Below are positions 56,672 to 64,000 of a DNA stretch of 64,000 nt, in pieces; positions within the stretch are counted from its first letter, which is position 1; every line of letters begins with the position of its first letter. Source of the stretch: Rhodococcus oxybenzonivorans (lineage in GTDB: Bacteria > Actinomycetota > Actinomycetes > Mycobacteriales > Mycobacteriaceae). Location of the stretch: NCBI RefSeq assembly GCF_003130705.1, contig NZ_CP021354.1, positions 930,001-994,000 on the forward strand, written 5' to 3'. Under the pieces are notes generated by a model, which was not told where the DNA came from, did no database searches, and was given only the letters and a program-made list of their open reading frames with translations. Position numbers and translations under genes: made by a program.

Positions 56672-58978
56672 TCACGGTCCGCGCATGGTCGCCGCGGCAC
56701 CGATCACCGCCTGGCCGAGGGAGAGTCCTCCGTCGTTGGGAGGCACCCGGTGGTGGGTGAGGACTCGATAACCGCTGCTCTTCCAGTGTGCTCTCAACAG
56801 ACCGAGGAATAAACGGTTTTGAAAGACTCCACCGGTCAGTCCGATCGTGGTAATGCCGGTGGTGGCGACGGCGAGGTCGACGAGCGTCGCGGTGGCCTCG
56901 GCCAGGGCATGGTGGAAACCGAGTGCCAGTTCCGCGGGAGGCGTCCCGCCGTGGACACCCTCGATCAGGCCCGACAGGAGTGAATGGATCCCGATTTGGT
57001 CGCCGTCCACGTCCATGGTGAGCGGGGCGGGGTGAGTGGTGGTGCGAGCGAGCGCCTCGAGTTCGATGGCGGCCTGCCCCTCGTAGGTGACGCGGTGACG
57101 TACACCCAGTAGGGACGAGACCCCGTCGAACAGACGGCCCGCGCTGGTGGTCCTGACGCAGCCCCTGCCTGACACGAGTTGTGACGCGACCGCCGCGCGT
57201 TCCGCTGCCGGCAGCGCGTCCGTGCAGGGGAGTCCGTCGAGGTTCCCGATCCCGGCCTCGTGCAGGAGGGCGAGTGCCACCCGGGCCGGGTTGCGGACGG
57301 CTGCATCACCGCCGGGAAGGGAGAAGGGCTGCAGGTGTCCCATACGCCGGGTGCTCAGCACGTCGGGGCCGACGAGGAGGAGTTCGCCGCCCCAGACCGT
57401 GGCGTCGCAGCCGTATCCGGTGCCGTCGAAGGCCACACCCAGCACCGTTGTGCCCAGCAATCCCTGTTCCGCCATCAGTGACGCGACGTGTGCGTGATGG
57501 TGCTGGACGGTGTGCAGGGGGGCGCCGGTCCGCTCGCTGTACCGCTGCGCCCAGTGATGGGTCGAGTATCCGGGATGCGCATCGGCGATCACTGCCTCGG
57601 GCGAGATGCCGTGGAGGTGCGTCAACTGCTGCACCGACGTCTCGAACGCCCGCAGACTTTCGAGACTGCCCATGTCGCCCAGGTGCGCCGAACAGAATGC
57701 GTAGTCCTGCCGGGTCAGGCAGAAGGTGTTCTTGATCTCGGCACCGACCGCCAGCACCTCCGGACTGTGCTGCGGGAGTACGACCGGAAGTGGTGCATAG
57801 CCGCGGGATCGCCGGATCGGCAGGACGGTGTCACCGTCCACCGACAGCACCGAGTCCTCACACGGCACGGCGATGCGGCGGTCGTGCATCAGGAACACGT
57901 CCGCGATGCTTCGGAGCCGCGTGCGCGCATCGTCGTTGTCGAAGCACAGCGGTTCACCGCTGAGATTGCCGGAAGTCATCACCAGCGTCCGCGGGGGTCC
58001 CACCCGGCCGCCCGGGGTACGCGCGAACAGCAGATGGTGCAGCGGCGTGTAGGGGAGCATCACACCGAGGTCGTCGATGCCGGGAGCGATGCCCTCGGAC
58101 ACGGAAGTCGAGTCGTGCTTGCGCAGCAGGACGATCGGCCGGGCCGGATGCTGCAGCAGGGCCTTCTCGAACTCGGAGATCCGGCACAGTTCCCGGGCCA
58201 CGGAGAGGTCGGCCGTCATCACGGCGAACGGCTTGTCCGGCCGATGCTTGCGCTTGCGGAGGGTCGCGACCGCCGCGCTGTCGGTGGCGTCGCAGACGAG
58301 ATGGAACCCGCCGAGACCCTTGACAGCGACGATCCTCCCGCCCTGCAGCGCCCGCTGCACGGCGAGCAGTACGGTGTCATCGCCCGTGAGACGTTCACTG
58401 TCCACTTCGGCGAACAGGTGCGGACCGCAGTCGGGGCAGCAGACCGGTTGCGCGTGGAACCGGCGATCACCGGGGTCGCGGTACTCGGCCGAGCACCGCT
58501 CACACAACGTGAACTCGGCCATCGTCGTGTTGGGCCGGTCGTAGGGCAGGTCGGTGATCACGGTGAAACGAGGTCCACAGTTCGTGCAGTTGATGAACGG
58601 GTGGCGGTACCGGCGGTCCTGCGGATCACCCAGCTCGCGGAGGCAATCCGCGCACGTCGCCACGTCGGGTGAGACGAGCGTTCTCGCACCGGTGACGTGA
58701 CGGCTGTCGATGATCCGGAACGAGTCGTCGCCCCGCAGCGGTACCGCTTCGACGGTCACGTCCACGATGACCGCCATCGGCGGCGCGTCCGCGCGGAGTC
58801 TGTGCGTGAACTCCGACAACGACGCAGCGGGACCTTCGACTTCGATGAACACGCTGACGTCGTCGTTGCCGCAGTGGCCGCTGACACCGAGGTCGTCGGC
58901 GAGGCGGGCGACGAACGGGCGGAAGCCGACGCCCTGCACGACCCCGTGAACCGTGATGCGCGATCGTTCGACCGTCAT
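56672..58978 (-). CDS. hypF: Carbamoyltransferase HypF
   Basis: A 768-residue protein from ATG 58978. The order is acylphosphatase domain (VHGVVQGVGFRPFVARLA), two zinc-finger units (CADCLREL...CTNCGP and CERCSAEY...CCPDCGP), YrdC-like domain (AVKGLGGFHLVCDA, RKRKHRPDKPFAVM) and Kae1-like domain (HHHAHVASLMAE, GVAFDGTGYG). It makes carbamoyl-adenylate and passes the carbamoyl group to HypE, giving cyanide ligands. The frame is open upstream, but homology begins here. Confidence 0.95.
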   Translation of the reverse strand: MTVERSRITVHGVVQGVGFRPFVARLADDLGVSGHCGNDDVSVFIEVEGPAASLSEFTHRLRADAPPMAVIVDVTVEAVPLRGDDSFRIIDSRHVTGARTLVSPDVATCADCLRELGDPQDRRYRHPFINCTNCGPRFTVITDLPYDRPNTTMAEFTLCERCSAEYRDPGDRRFHAQPVCCPDCGPHLFAEVDSERLTGDDTVLLAVQRALQGGRIVAVKGLGGFHLVCDATDSAAVATLRKRKHRPDKPFAVMTADLSVARELCRISEFEKALLQHPARPIVLLRKHDSTSVSEGIAPGIDDLGVMLPYTPLHHLLFARTPGGRVGPPRTLVMTSGNLSGEPLCFDNDDARTRLRSIADVFLMHDRRIAVPCEDSVLSVDGDTVLPIRRSRGYAPLPVVLPQHSPEVLAVGAEIKNTFCLTRQDYAFCSAHLGDMGSLESLRAFETSVQQLTHLHGISPEAVIADAHPGYSTHHWAQRYSERTGAPLHTVQHHHAHVASLMAEQGLLGTTVLGVAFDGTGYGCDATVWGGELLLVGPDVLSTRRMGHLQPFSLPGGDAAVRNPARVALALLHEAGIGNLDGLPCTDALPAAERAAVASQLVSGRGCVRTTSAGRLFDGVSSLLGVRHRVTYEGQAAIELEALARTTTHPAPLTMDVDGDQIGIHSLLSGLIEGVHGGTPPAELALGFHHALAEATATLVDLAVATTGITTIGLTGGVFQNRLFLGLLRAHWKSSGYRVLTHHRVPPNDGGLSLGQAVIGAAATMRGP

Positions 58979-59070
58979 CCTCGGATGATTCTCCGGTCGA
59001 GGTCCCGGGCGCAAGAGGCCTCCGTGGAGACGCCCGTGCGGAGCGGAAGGGCGCCGGTGATCAGCCCGGG

Positions 59071-59724
59071 CTACTCCTCTTCGGCGGCGCGAGCACCGGT
59101 GACGGTGTCGATCAACCCGTAGTCCCGCGCCTCGTCCGCGGAGAGGATTCGGTGTGCGCGCATGTCGTCGATCACGGTGTCGACGGGACGTCCACAGGAG
59201 TCGGCGATACGACTTTGCAGCCTGCGTAGTTGCCGCGAGTGGTGTTCGGTGGCAGTGGCGATGTCCGATGCCGCACCGGCACACGTGGTCCGCGGTTCGC
59301 GGAGGTGAAAGGTGGCATGAGGTGCTGCCGTCCGTCTCTCGGCGGGAGACAGGAGCGCGAGCGCCACGCTCGCGACGACGCCCTGGCAGTGGACGTGCAG
59401 CGGAACGCTCATCAGATCCAAGGTGTCGAGCAGAGCGGCGGCAGCGTCGACATCGGCATCGACGCTGCGCAGCCACACCTGGACCGCCCCGTCGTCGGAT
59501 GCGTCGAGCAGGGCGAGTGACGCAGCAGCGCGGTTGGTGGCCTCGCTGTCGAGCCGGCCGGTCAACGTCACGATTCGTTGATCGAACAGGCGCTCGGTGA
59601 GCCAGTCGGAACTGGGAGCGGGGACCGACGTGACGTGCATCGGCGCGGGTGGCTGCCGCGGATCCGGTTGCCACGGTGTGTGGAACGGCGGGACGGGCGG
59701 CGGTGAGGGTGGTGGCCAGATCAT
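59071..59724 (-). CDS. ClpP-like serine protease homologue
   Basis: A 217-residue ClpP-fold protein with a proline-rich N-terminal 35 residues. The nucleophile region GVVASVALALLSP keeps Ser, and HATFHLREP matches the usual MIHQP His region. Standard ClpP has GxxxSMG, so the Met-Gly is changed. It is coupled to the XRE gene by ATGA and leads into hypF. It may trim or degrade a hydrogenase-cluster protein, but activity is uncertain. Confidence 0.82.
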   Translation of the reverse strand: MIWPPPSPPPVPPFHTPWQPDPRQPPAPMHVTSVPAPSSDWLTERLFDQRIVTLTGRLDSEATNRAAASLALLDASDDGAVQVWLRSVDADVDAAAALLDTLDLMSVPLHVHCQGVVASVALALLSPAERRTAAPHATFHLREPRTTCAGAASDIATATEHHSRQLRRLQSRIADSCGRPVDTVIDDMRAHRILSADEARDYGLIDTVTGARAAEEE

Positions 59725-59993
59725 GGTGATGACTCCCGTTGTGCAGAGATCGTCCAGTCGACAGTCCGGCCGACGGCCGCTGCATACCGTTCGAGCGTCG
59801 AGAGCCGAGGATCGATGTCACCGCGCTCGAGGCGGGCTATCGCGGACTGCGACGTGCCCATCTGTGCCGCGATGTCGGTCTGGGTCAGTCCGTGCTCGAG
59901 GCGGGTGGCGACCAATTCGTCCAGGAGCGCTCGACGCCGGCCGGACAGGTGTTCCAATCCGGGAAAGGCAGTGCGCCGAGGTTGGGTCGACAT
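59721..59993 (-). CDS. XRE-family regulator
   Basis: A 90-residue helix-turn-helix protein (LTQTDIAAQMGTSQSAIARL then ERGDIDPRLSTLERYAAAVG). The frame is open upstream, but ATG 59993 is right after a palindromic promoter segment. First gene of the maturation operon and divergent from lhgO, so it probably controls one or both. Confidence 0.85.
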   Translation of the reverse strand: MSTQPRRTAFPGLEHLSGRRRALLDELVATRLEHGLTQTDIAAQMGTSQSAIARLERGDIDPRLSTLERYAAAVGRTVDWTISAQRESSP

Positions 59994-60008
59994 ACCATCG
60001 ATGATATC

Positions 60009-60018
60009 TCGAATTCGA
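60009..60018. promoter_or_regulatory. Palindrome between XRE and L-2-hydroxyglutarate oxidase genes
   Basis: TCGAATTCGA (60009-60018) is a perfect palindrome flanked by ATATC and TAT, in a 42-base gap between divergent starts. It is the obvious candidate operator for the XRE protein. Confidence 0.5.
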
Positions 60019-60035
60019 TATGCGGAGGGGTGCTC

Positions 60036-61241
60036 ATGGCGAAAGTTCGTGCGGCCGTCGTCGGCGGCGGCATCATCGGTCTGGCGGTCGCCCGGGAACT
60101 TCTGCACCGGATCGACGGCCTGGAGTTGACGTTGTTCGAGAAGGAGACCCGTGTTGCGGCCCATCAGACCGGCCACAACAGCGGAGTCGTCCACGCCGGT
60201 CTCTATTACACTCCAGGCAGCCTCAAGGCCCGGCTGTGTCTGCGTGGTGTCACCCTGCTCCGGCAGTATGCACAGGAGAAGGGTGTGCGCTACGAGGAAT
60301 GCGGCAAAGTGGTGATCGCCCACGATTCCAGTGAGATCGCTCGTATGAACGCCATTTTCGAGCGTGCCGTTTCCAACGGGGTGCCGGACGTCCGATTGCT
60401 CGACGGCGGCGCGATTCGGGACATCGAACCACACGCACGCGGCGTCGCCGCAATTCATTCCCCGAGAACTGCGATCATCGACTACGTCGCGGTGGCGGAG
60501 GCGCTCGCCGGAGACGTCGGCGCGGCCGGTGGGCGGGTACGACTCGGGACCGAAGTGGTGGGGCTGGAAAGCCGGGCGCGGGAGGCCGTGGTCACCACCT
60601 CCCGCGGGACCGAGTCGTTCGATCTGGTGGTCACCTGCGCCGGCTTGCACTCGGACCGCGTCGCGGTACTGTCCGGTGAGTCGCGATCACCGCGCGTTGT
60701 CCCGTTCTCCGGCGACTATTTCCTCTTGCAACCCGAACGTTCGTCGCTGGTGAAGGGACTGATCTATCCGGTGCCGGACCCTCGTTATCCGTTCCTCGGC
60801 GTGCATCTCACGAAACGGATCGACGGCCGGATCATGCTCGGCCCGAACGCTTTCCTTGCGCTCGGCCGGGAGGCATACACGCGGCGGGACTGGTCGGTGC
60901 GCGATACCGCGTCGGCGATCGGATTCCCGGGGTTCTGGCGGTTCGCCCGAGGGAACGTGGCGGCAGCCGTGCGTGAAGCCCGCACCGTCCTCAGTGCGGA
61001 GGCGTTCGTGCGGGAGGCGCAGAAGTACGTGCCCGATGTGTGTCGCGCGGACGTCACCCGTGGTCCCCGGGGGATACGGGCCCAGGCCATGAACGCCGAC
61101 GGAAGCCTCGAGGACGACTTCGTCATCACCGGGGCGCACCGCGTCATTCACGTCCGGAACGCGCCCTCCCCGGGTGCGACGTCCTCGCTTGCCATCGCCG
61201 AATACGTCGTCGACGAGGCGCTCGCGCGCGCAACGGGGTGA
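60036..61241 (+). CDS. lhgO: L-2-hydroxyglutarate oxidase
   Basis: A 401-residue DAO-family FAD oxidoreductase from ATG 60036 (GGAGGGG site). VVGGGIIGLAVARELL is the FAD motif, followed by HQTGHNSGVVHAGLYYTPGS, which is characteristic of LhgO, and a C-terminal NAPSPGATSSLAIA. It oxidises L-2-hydroxyglutarate to 2-oxoglutarate. No functional link with the divergent hydrogenase genes is apparent. Confidence 0.9.
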   Translation: MAKVRAAVVGGGIIGLAVARELLHRIDGLELTLFEKETRVAAHQTGHNSGVVHAGLYYTPGSLKARLCLRGVTLLRQYAQEKGVRYEECGKVVIAHDSSEIARMNAIFERAVSNGVPDVRLLDGGAIRDIEPHARGVAAIHSPRTAIIDYVAVAEALAGDVGAAGGRVRLGTEVVGLESRAREAVVTTSRGTESFDLVVTCAGLHSDRVAVLSGESRSPRVVPFSGDYFLLQPERSSLVKGLIYPVPDPRYPFLGVHLTKRIDGRIMLGPNAFLALGREAYTRRDWSVRDTASAIGFPGFWRFARGNVAAAVREARTVLSAEAFVREAQKYVPDVCRADVTRGPRGIRAQAMNADGSLEDDFVITGAHRVIHVRNAPSPGATSSLAIAEYVVDEALARATG

Positions 61242-61284
61242 GCGTGCCGGGGCGTCCGACCGTCACACCGCTGCAGTCGGAGGG

Positions 61285-62682
61285 TCAGCGGCATCGCAGC
61301 TGGAGCGTGAAGCCCTCGGGCATGAGGGTGAGCCGCTCGGCGATCTTCAACTGATAGTCCGGATCACCCACGATGTCGTAGCGGCGCAGAATGGTCCCCA
61401 GAACGAGCACGGCCTCGTGTACCGCGAATTGTCTTCCAATGCAGGCACGTTCGCCGGTGCCGAAAGGCTTGTACACGTGCGCGGGACGCGATCGGATGCG
61501 TTCGGGCAAGAAGTTGTCGGGGTCGAAGGCCTCGGGATCGTCCCCCCAAACGGGGTCGCGGTGCAGCGCGGGGATGAGGACGAGGACCCAGTCGCCGACC
61601 TTCATCGGATACTTGCCGACGAGGGTGGTGTCGACGGTGGCCTCCCGGCCGTAGGCGGGCGCCGTGGGCCACAGCCGCAGCGACTCGTCGAGCACTCGTC
61701 GCACATACCGCAGTTTGGCGATCTGCTCGAACTCCGGTGTCTCCTGGCCCCACACCTCGTCGACTTCGGCGCGGGCCTTCGCAAGCACCTCGGGGTGACG
61801 AGAGAGGTAGTAGAGGGCGAAAGAGAGTGCGCCGGAGGTTGTCTCGTGTCCCGCGACGAGGAAGGTGACCACCTGATGGCGGATGTTCAACTCGTCGATC
61901 TTGTCCGGGTGATCTTCCCGGGCCGCCCGCAACATCAGTTCGAGAAGGTCCTCAGGGCCCGTGTCGCCGCTGCCTCGGCGGGCCCGGATCACCTCGTCGA
62001 CCACTTCGGCCAGATACTCCAGATTTCTCGCATTGCGGCGATCCGCCCGGCGCGTCAGGAGTCGCCCGAGCGCGGACGTCTTCACGAACGTCGTCCGCTG
62101 CGAATGGCTGAGAGCGCCGACCATTGCCTGCACGAACGGGTGCGGACGTGAACGCTCGAACGAGTCGAACGAGTAGCTGAAGCCCGTGCGGCCGATCGTC
62201 TCGAGGGTCAGCTTGGTCATGTCCGAAGACACGTCCACGGGTGTGCCGTCGGTGCGGCGGTCCCAGTACTCGGTCAACTCGCCGGCGACGTCGAGCATCG
62301 TACGGTGGTACGAGCGCATCGCCGACTTCGTGAAAGCCGGCGCGAGCAGGTTGTGTGCCTTGCTCCAATTGGGCTCGTGGTTGTAGGCGGTGAACAGCCC
62401 GTCTCCGCCCAACTCCCGTAACGAGGCGACGCCGGGAGCGAGGTGTTTGGCGAAACGGGACTCGTCCGATAGTTCCGCCACCATGTCGGCGCCCGAGGCG
62501 AACACGAAGCGGTTACCGAGGACGTCGCGTTCGAAGATGGGCCCGAGCGTCTTTCCGATCTCCATCGAATTCTGCAATGGAGTGCGGATGTTGATGCCGA
62601 GCACGTCACCGAGTACCGGTAGTCGCCAGCGCGGATGAGGAATGGCCGCGGTGTCGCGCTCGCGAAGTGATTCGACGCTCAT
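61285..62682 (-). CDS. Cytochrome P450, CYP102-like heme domain without reductase
   Basis: A 465-residue P450. I-helix AGHETTSG near 265, K-helix ESLRLWP near 326 and the heme loop FGTGERACIGRQFA near 400 are intact. N-terminal PHPRWRLPVLGDVLGINIRTP (in part) and LGPIFERDVLG are close to the BM3 heme domain, yet the protein ends where the fused reductase would start. It must use separate redox partners, none of which is adjacent. Fatty acids are a likely substrate class. Divergent from a TetR gene. Confidence 0.9.
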   Translation of the reverse strand: MSVESLRERDTAAIPHPRWRLPVLGDVLGINIRTPLQNSMEIGKTLGPIFERDVLGNRFVFASGADMVAELSDESRFAKHLAPGVASLRELGGDGLFTAYNHEPNWSKAHNLLAPAFTKSAMRSYHRTMLDVAGELTEYWDRRTDGTPVDVSSDMTKLTLETIGRTGFSYSFDSFERSRPHPFVQAMVGALSHSQRTTFVKTSALGRLLTRRADRRNARNLEYLAEVVDEVIRARRGSGDTGPEDLLELMLRAAREDHPDKIDELNIRHQVVTFLVAGHETTSGALSFALYYLSRHPEVLAKARAEVDEVWGQETPEFEQIAKLRYVRRVLDESLRLWPTAPAYGREATVDTTLVGKYPMKVGDWVLVLIPALHRDPVWGDDPEAFDPDNFLPERIRSRPAHVYKPFGTGERACIGRQFAVHEAVLVLGTILRRYDIVGDPDYQLKIAERLTLMPEGFTLQLRCR

Positions 62683-62705
62683 ATTGCCCCCGGTGTGTCG
62701 TGCAC

Positions 62706-62759
62706 TACTGAATTGATGTCTAGTACGCAAGGTACGCCTTACTGAATCGGTGTCAAGTA
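62706..62759. promoter_or_regulatory. Two 20-bp direct repeats in the P450/tetR promoter
   Basis: TACTGAATTGATGTCTAGTA (62706-62725) and TACTGAATCGGTGTCAAGTA (62740-62759) share 17 of 20 bases, 34 bases apart, in the 92-base divergent gap. Likely binding sites of the TetR protein for both genes. Confidence 0.65.
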
Positions 62760-62774
62760 GTAGCGTGAGTCAGC

Positions 62775-63359
62775 ATGACCAGTGCCCGCCGCCGCCTCGA
62801 CCCCGAACAGCGGCGGTCGCAGCTACTCGACATCGGCGCGCGTTTGTTCGCCGACCGGCCGTACGAGGACGTCTGGATCGAGGAGGTCGCCGAACTCGCC
62901 GAGGTGTCGCGTGGGTTGATGTATCACTACTTCCCGACGAAACGAGACTTTTTCGCGGCCATCGTCGAGCGCGAGTCCGAACGGCTCCTCGCGGCCACTG
63001 CCCCCGACCAGTCGTTACCCGTCGAAGAGCAGGTGGCGGCGGGCCTCGACGCGTATCTCGAGCATGTCGCCAGCCATCGGCACGGCGTGCGGGCGGTCAA
63101 CTTCGGTGCCCTGTCGGCGGATGCCGACATCCGGGCCATCGTCGAGCGCGAACTCGACGCGCAGCAACGCCGGATCGTCGACGCCCTCGACCCACCGGCG
63201 GACGACCGTGAGCTCATCGGTGTCGCGGTGCGCGGCTGGATCGCCTTCGTCCGGGCCGTGTGTATGGATTGGCTCGATCATCCGTCGATCCGCGAATGCG
63301 AGCTTCGGGACCTCTGTCTGCGGTCGCTGACCGGGATGCTCGGTGGGTGGCCGGAATGA
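62775..63359 (+). CDS. TetR-family regulator
   Basis: A 194-residue regulator: RSQLLDIGARLFADRPYEDV then VAELAEVSRGLMYHYFPTKRDF form the helix-turn-helix, with a normal ligand domain after. Divergent from the P450, with repeats between them. Coupled to the SRPBCC gene by ATGA. Confidence 0.88.
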   Translation: MTSARRRLDPEQRRSQLLDIGARLFADRPYEDVWIEEVAELAEVSRGLMYHYFPTKRDFFAAIVERESERLLAATAPDQSLPVEEQVAAGLDAYLEHVASHRHGVRAVNFGALSADADIRAIVERELDAQQRRIVDALDPPADDRELIGVAVRGWIAFVRAVCMDWLDHPSIRECELRDLCLRSLTGMLGGWPE

Positions 63360-63841
63360 ATCCCGTGATCATCGAGCGAGAATCGACTGTCGATGCACCC
63401 ATGGACCGGGTCTGGGACCGGGTGGTGAGCCCCGACGGCATCAACGACGAGTTGCGGCCCTGGTTGACGATGAGTCTGCCCCGCGGCGCCGGGTCGATCA
63501 CCATCGACACTGTTCCCGTGGGCGACCCCCTCGGCCGCGCCTGGCTCAAGCTGTTCGGCATTCTGCCCTTCGACTACGACGCCCTGACCATCGCCGAGCT
63601 CGATCGGGGACGACGGTTCCACGAGAAGTCGACGATGCTCAGCATGCGTCGTTGGGAGCACGAACGCACTCTGACTCCGTGCGAGGACGGCCGTACTCGG
63701 ATTTCTGACCGGATCACGCTCGAACTTCGCACTCCGATGGCCGTGATGGCGCCCTTGATCGGTCGCGTGGTGCACGCCCTCTTCGGTCACCGGCACCGTC
63801 GCCTGCGGCGTCATTTCGACCGACCGATCACCAGTCGGTGA
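63356..63841 (+). CDS. SRPBCC-domain hydrophobic-ligand-binding protein
   Basis: A 161-residue START-like fold protein (IIERESTVDAPMDRVWDRVV at the N-terminus, RWEHERTLTPCEDGRTRISD in the middle). Such proteins bind lipids or polyketides. Cotranscribed with the TetR gene. Its 3' end overlaps the converging arginase-family gene by 31 bases. Confidence 0.82.
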   Translation: MNPVIIERESTVDAPMDRVWDRVVSPDGINDELRPWLTMSLPRGAGSITIDTVPVGDPLGRAWLKLFGILPFDYDALTIAELDRGRRFHEKSTMLSMRRWEHERTLTPCEDGRTRISDRITLELRTPMAVMAPLIGRVVHALFGHRHRRLRRHFDRPITSR

Positions 63842-64000
63842 ATCAGCCGTGCCGCGGTGCGTGCGGTGCGCTGGTCTATGTCGTAGACAGGATTGAGTTC
63901 GGCCACATCGCAGACGGCGAGTTTTCCACTGACGGAAACGGTGTCGCAGATGAACTGCACCGTCTCGACCGGAATGCCGAACGCGGCGGGCGCACTCACT
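63811..64000 (-). CDS. hutG: Arginase-family hydrolase, probably formimidoylglutamase (3' part)
   Basis: Only the C-terminal 62 or so residues are inside the window; the gene runs off the right edge. VSAPAAFGIPVETV and LAVCDVAELNPVYDIDQRT are typical of the ureohydrolase C-terminus, including the Glu-Leu-Asn-Pro motif. The DIDQRTARTAARLIHRL end is most like HutG, which releases formamide and glutamate in histidine breakdown. Agmatinase is an alternative. Confidence 0.78.
   Translation of the reverse strand, partial: VSAPAAFGIPVETVQFICDTVSVSGKLAVCDVAELNPVYDIDQRTARTAARLIHRLVIGRSK

Overview
The window is high-GC actinobacterial DNA and most resembles a large-genome Rhodococcus of the opacus/jostii type. 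The reasons are a FurA-KatG pair, a GroEL-linked alcohol dehydrogenase operon like those following actinobacterial propane monooxygenases, an actinobacterial [NiFe]-hydrogenase maturation block, and dense catabolic operons with GTG/TTG starts and ATGA start/stop overlaps. No rRNA, tRNA, CRISPR array or insertion sequence was seen.

Layout. (1) 1-5.6 kb: the end of an operon with an unidentified partial gene, a zinc alcohol dehydrogenase, a dedicated chaperonin, a small ABM monooxygenase, a GlcD-type FAD oxidase and two small proteins. A GAF/Fis-type activator with a degenerate AAA+ domain follows (5.9-7.7 kb). (2) 8-11.5 kb: two small proteins, furA and a katG broken by two single-base insertions. 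(3) 11.5-23.5 kb: a complete set of nine genes matching the indole-3-acetate degradation (iac) cluster, with an acetate-type Na+ symporter, its DUF485 partner and a two-component system split around the operon. (4) 23.9-30.3 kb: an amine-utilisation group (copper amine oxidase, APC permease, amidohydrolase, membrane protein, TetR regulator). (5) 31-49.6 kb: an aromatic catabolic block. It holds a MarR-controlled MBL hydrolase/flavin monooxygenase/aldehyde dehydrogenase unit; a salicylate-type acyl-AMP ligase, a CoA-aryl-type flavin monooxygenase and a hydantoinase/oxoprolinase pair whose B subunit has a zinc-ribbon tail; and a divergent operon (maleate-isomerase-like protein, extradiol-type VOC protein, alpha/beta hydrolase, aromatic acid transporter, SDR). 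(6) 49.6-52.4 kb: a rearrangement scar. A 578-bp direct repeat flanks a RES/Xre-type toxin-antitoxin pair, and a 75-bp copy of the aldehyde dehydrogenase 3' end sits inside it. (7) 51.9-60 kb: hydrogenase maturation genes hypD, hypC, hypE, hypF with a SIS protein, a SIS-HypC fusion, a DUF6390 protein, a ClpP homologue and an XRE regulator, but no structural subunits and no hypA/hypB. (8) 60-64 kb: L-2-hydroxyglutarate oxidase, a stand-alone CYP102-like P450, a TetR regulator, a SRPBCC protein and the 3' end of an arginase-family gene, probably hutG.

How it fits together: regions 3 and 5 are neighbouring aromatic-acid catabolic blocks. The operator-like palindromes shared between promoters inside region 5 suggest one regulon. 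The repeats at 35.3, 49.6, 50.2 and 51.9 kb are best explained by an old tandem duplication of the 35.3-52.4 kb interval whose second copy was mostly deleted and now carries the toxin-antitoxin pair. Three single-base frameshifts, two of them beside five-G runs and one beside a four-C run, could be real mutations or sequencing errors.
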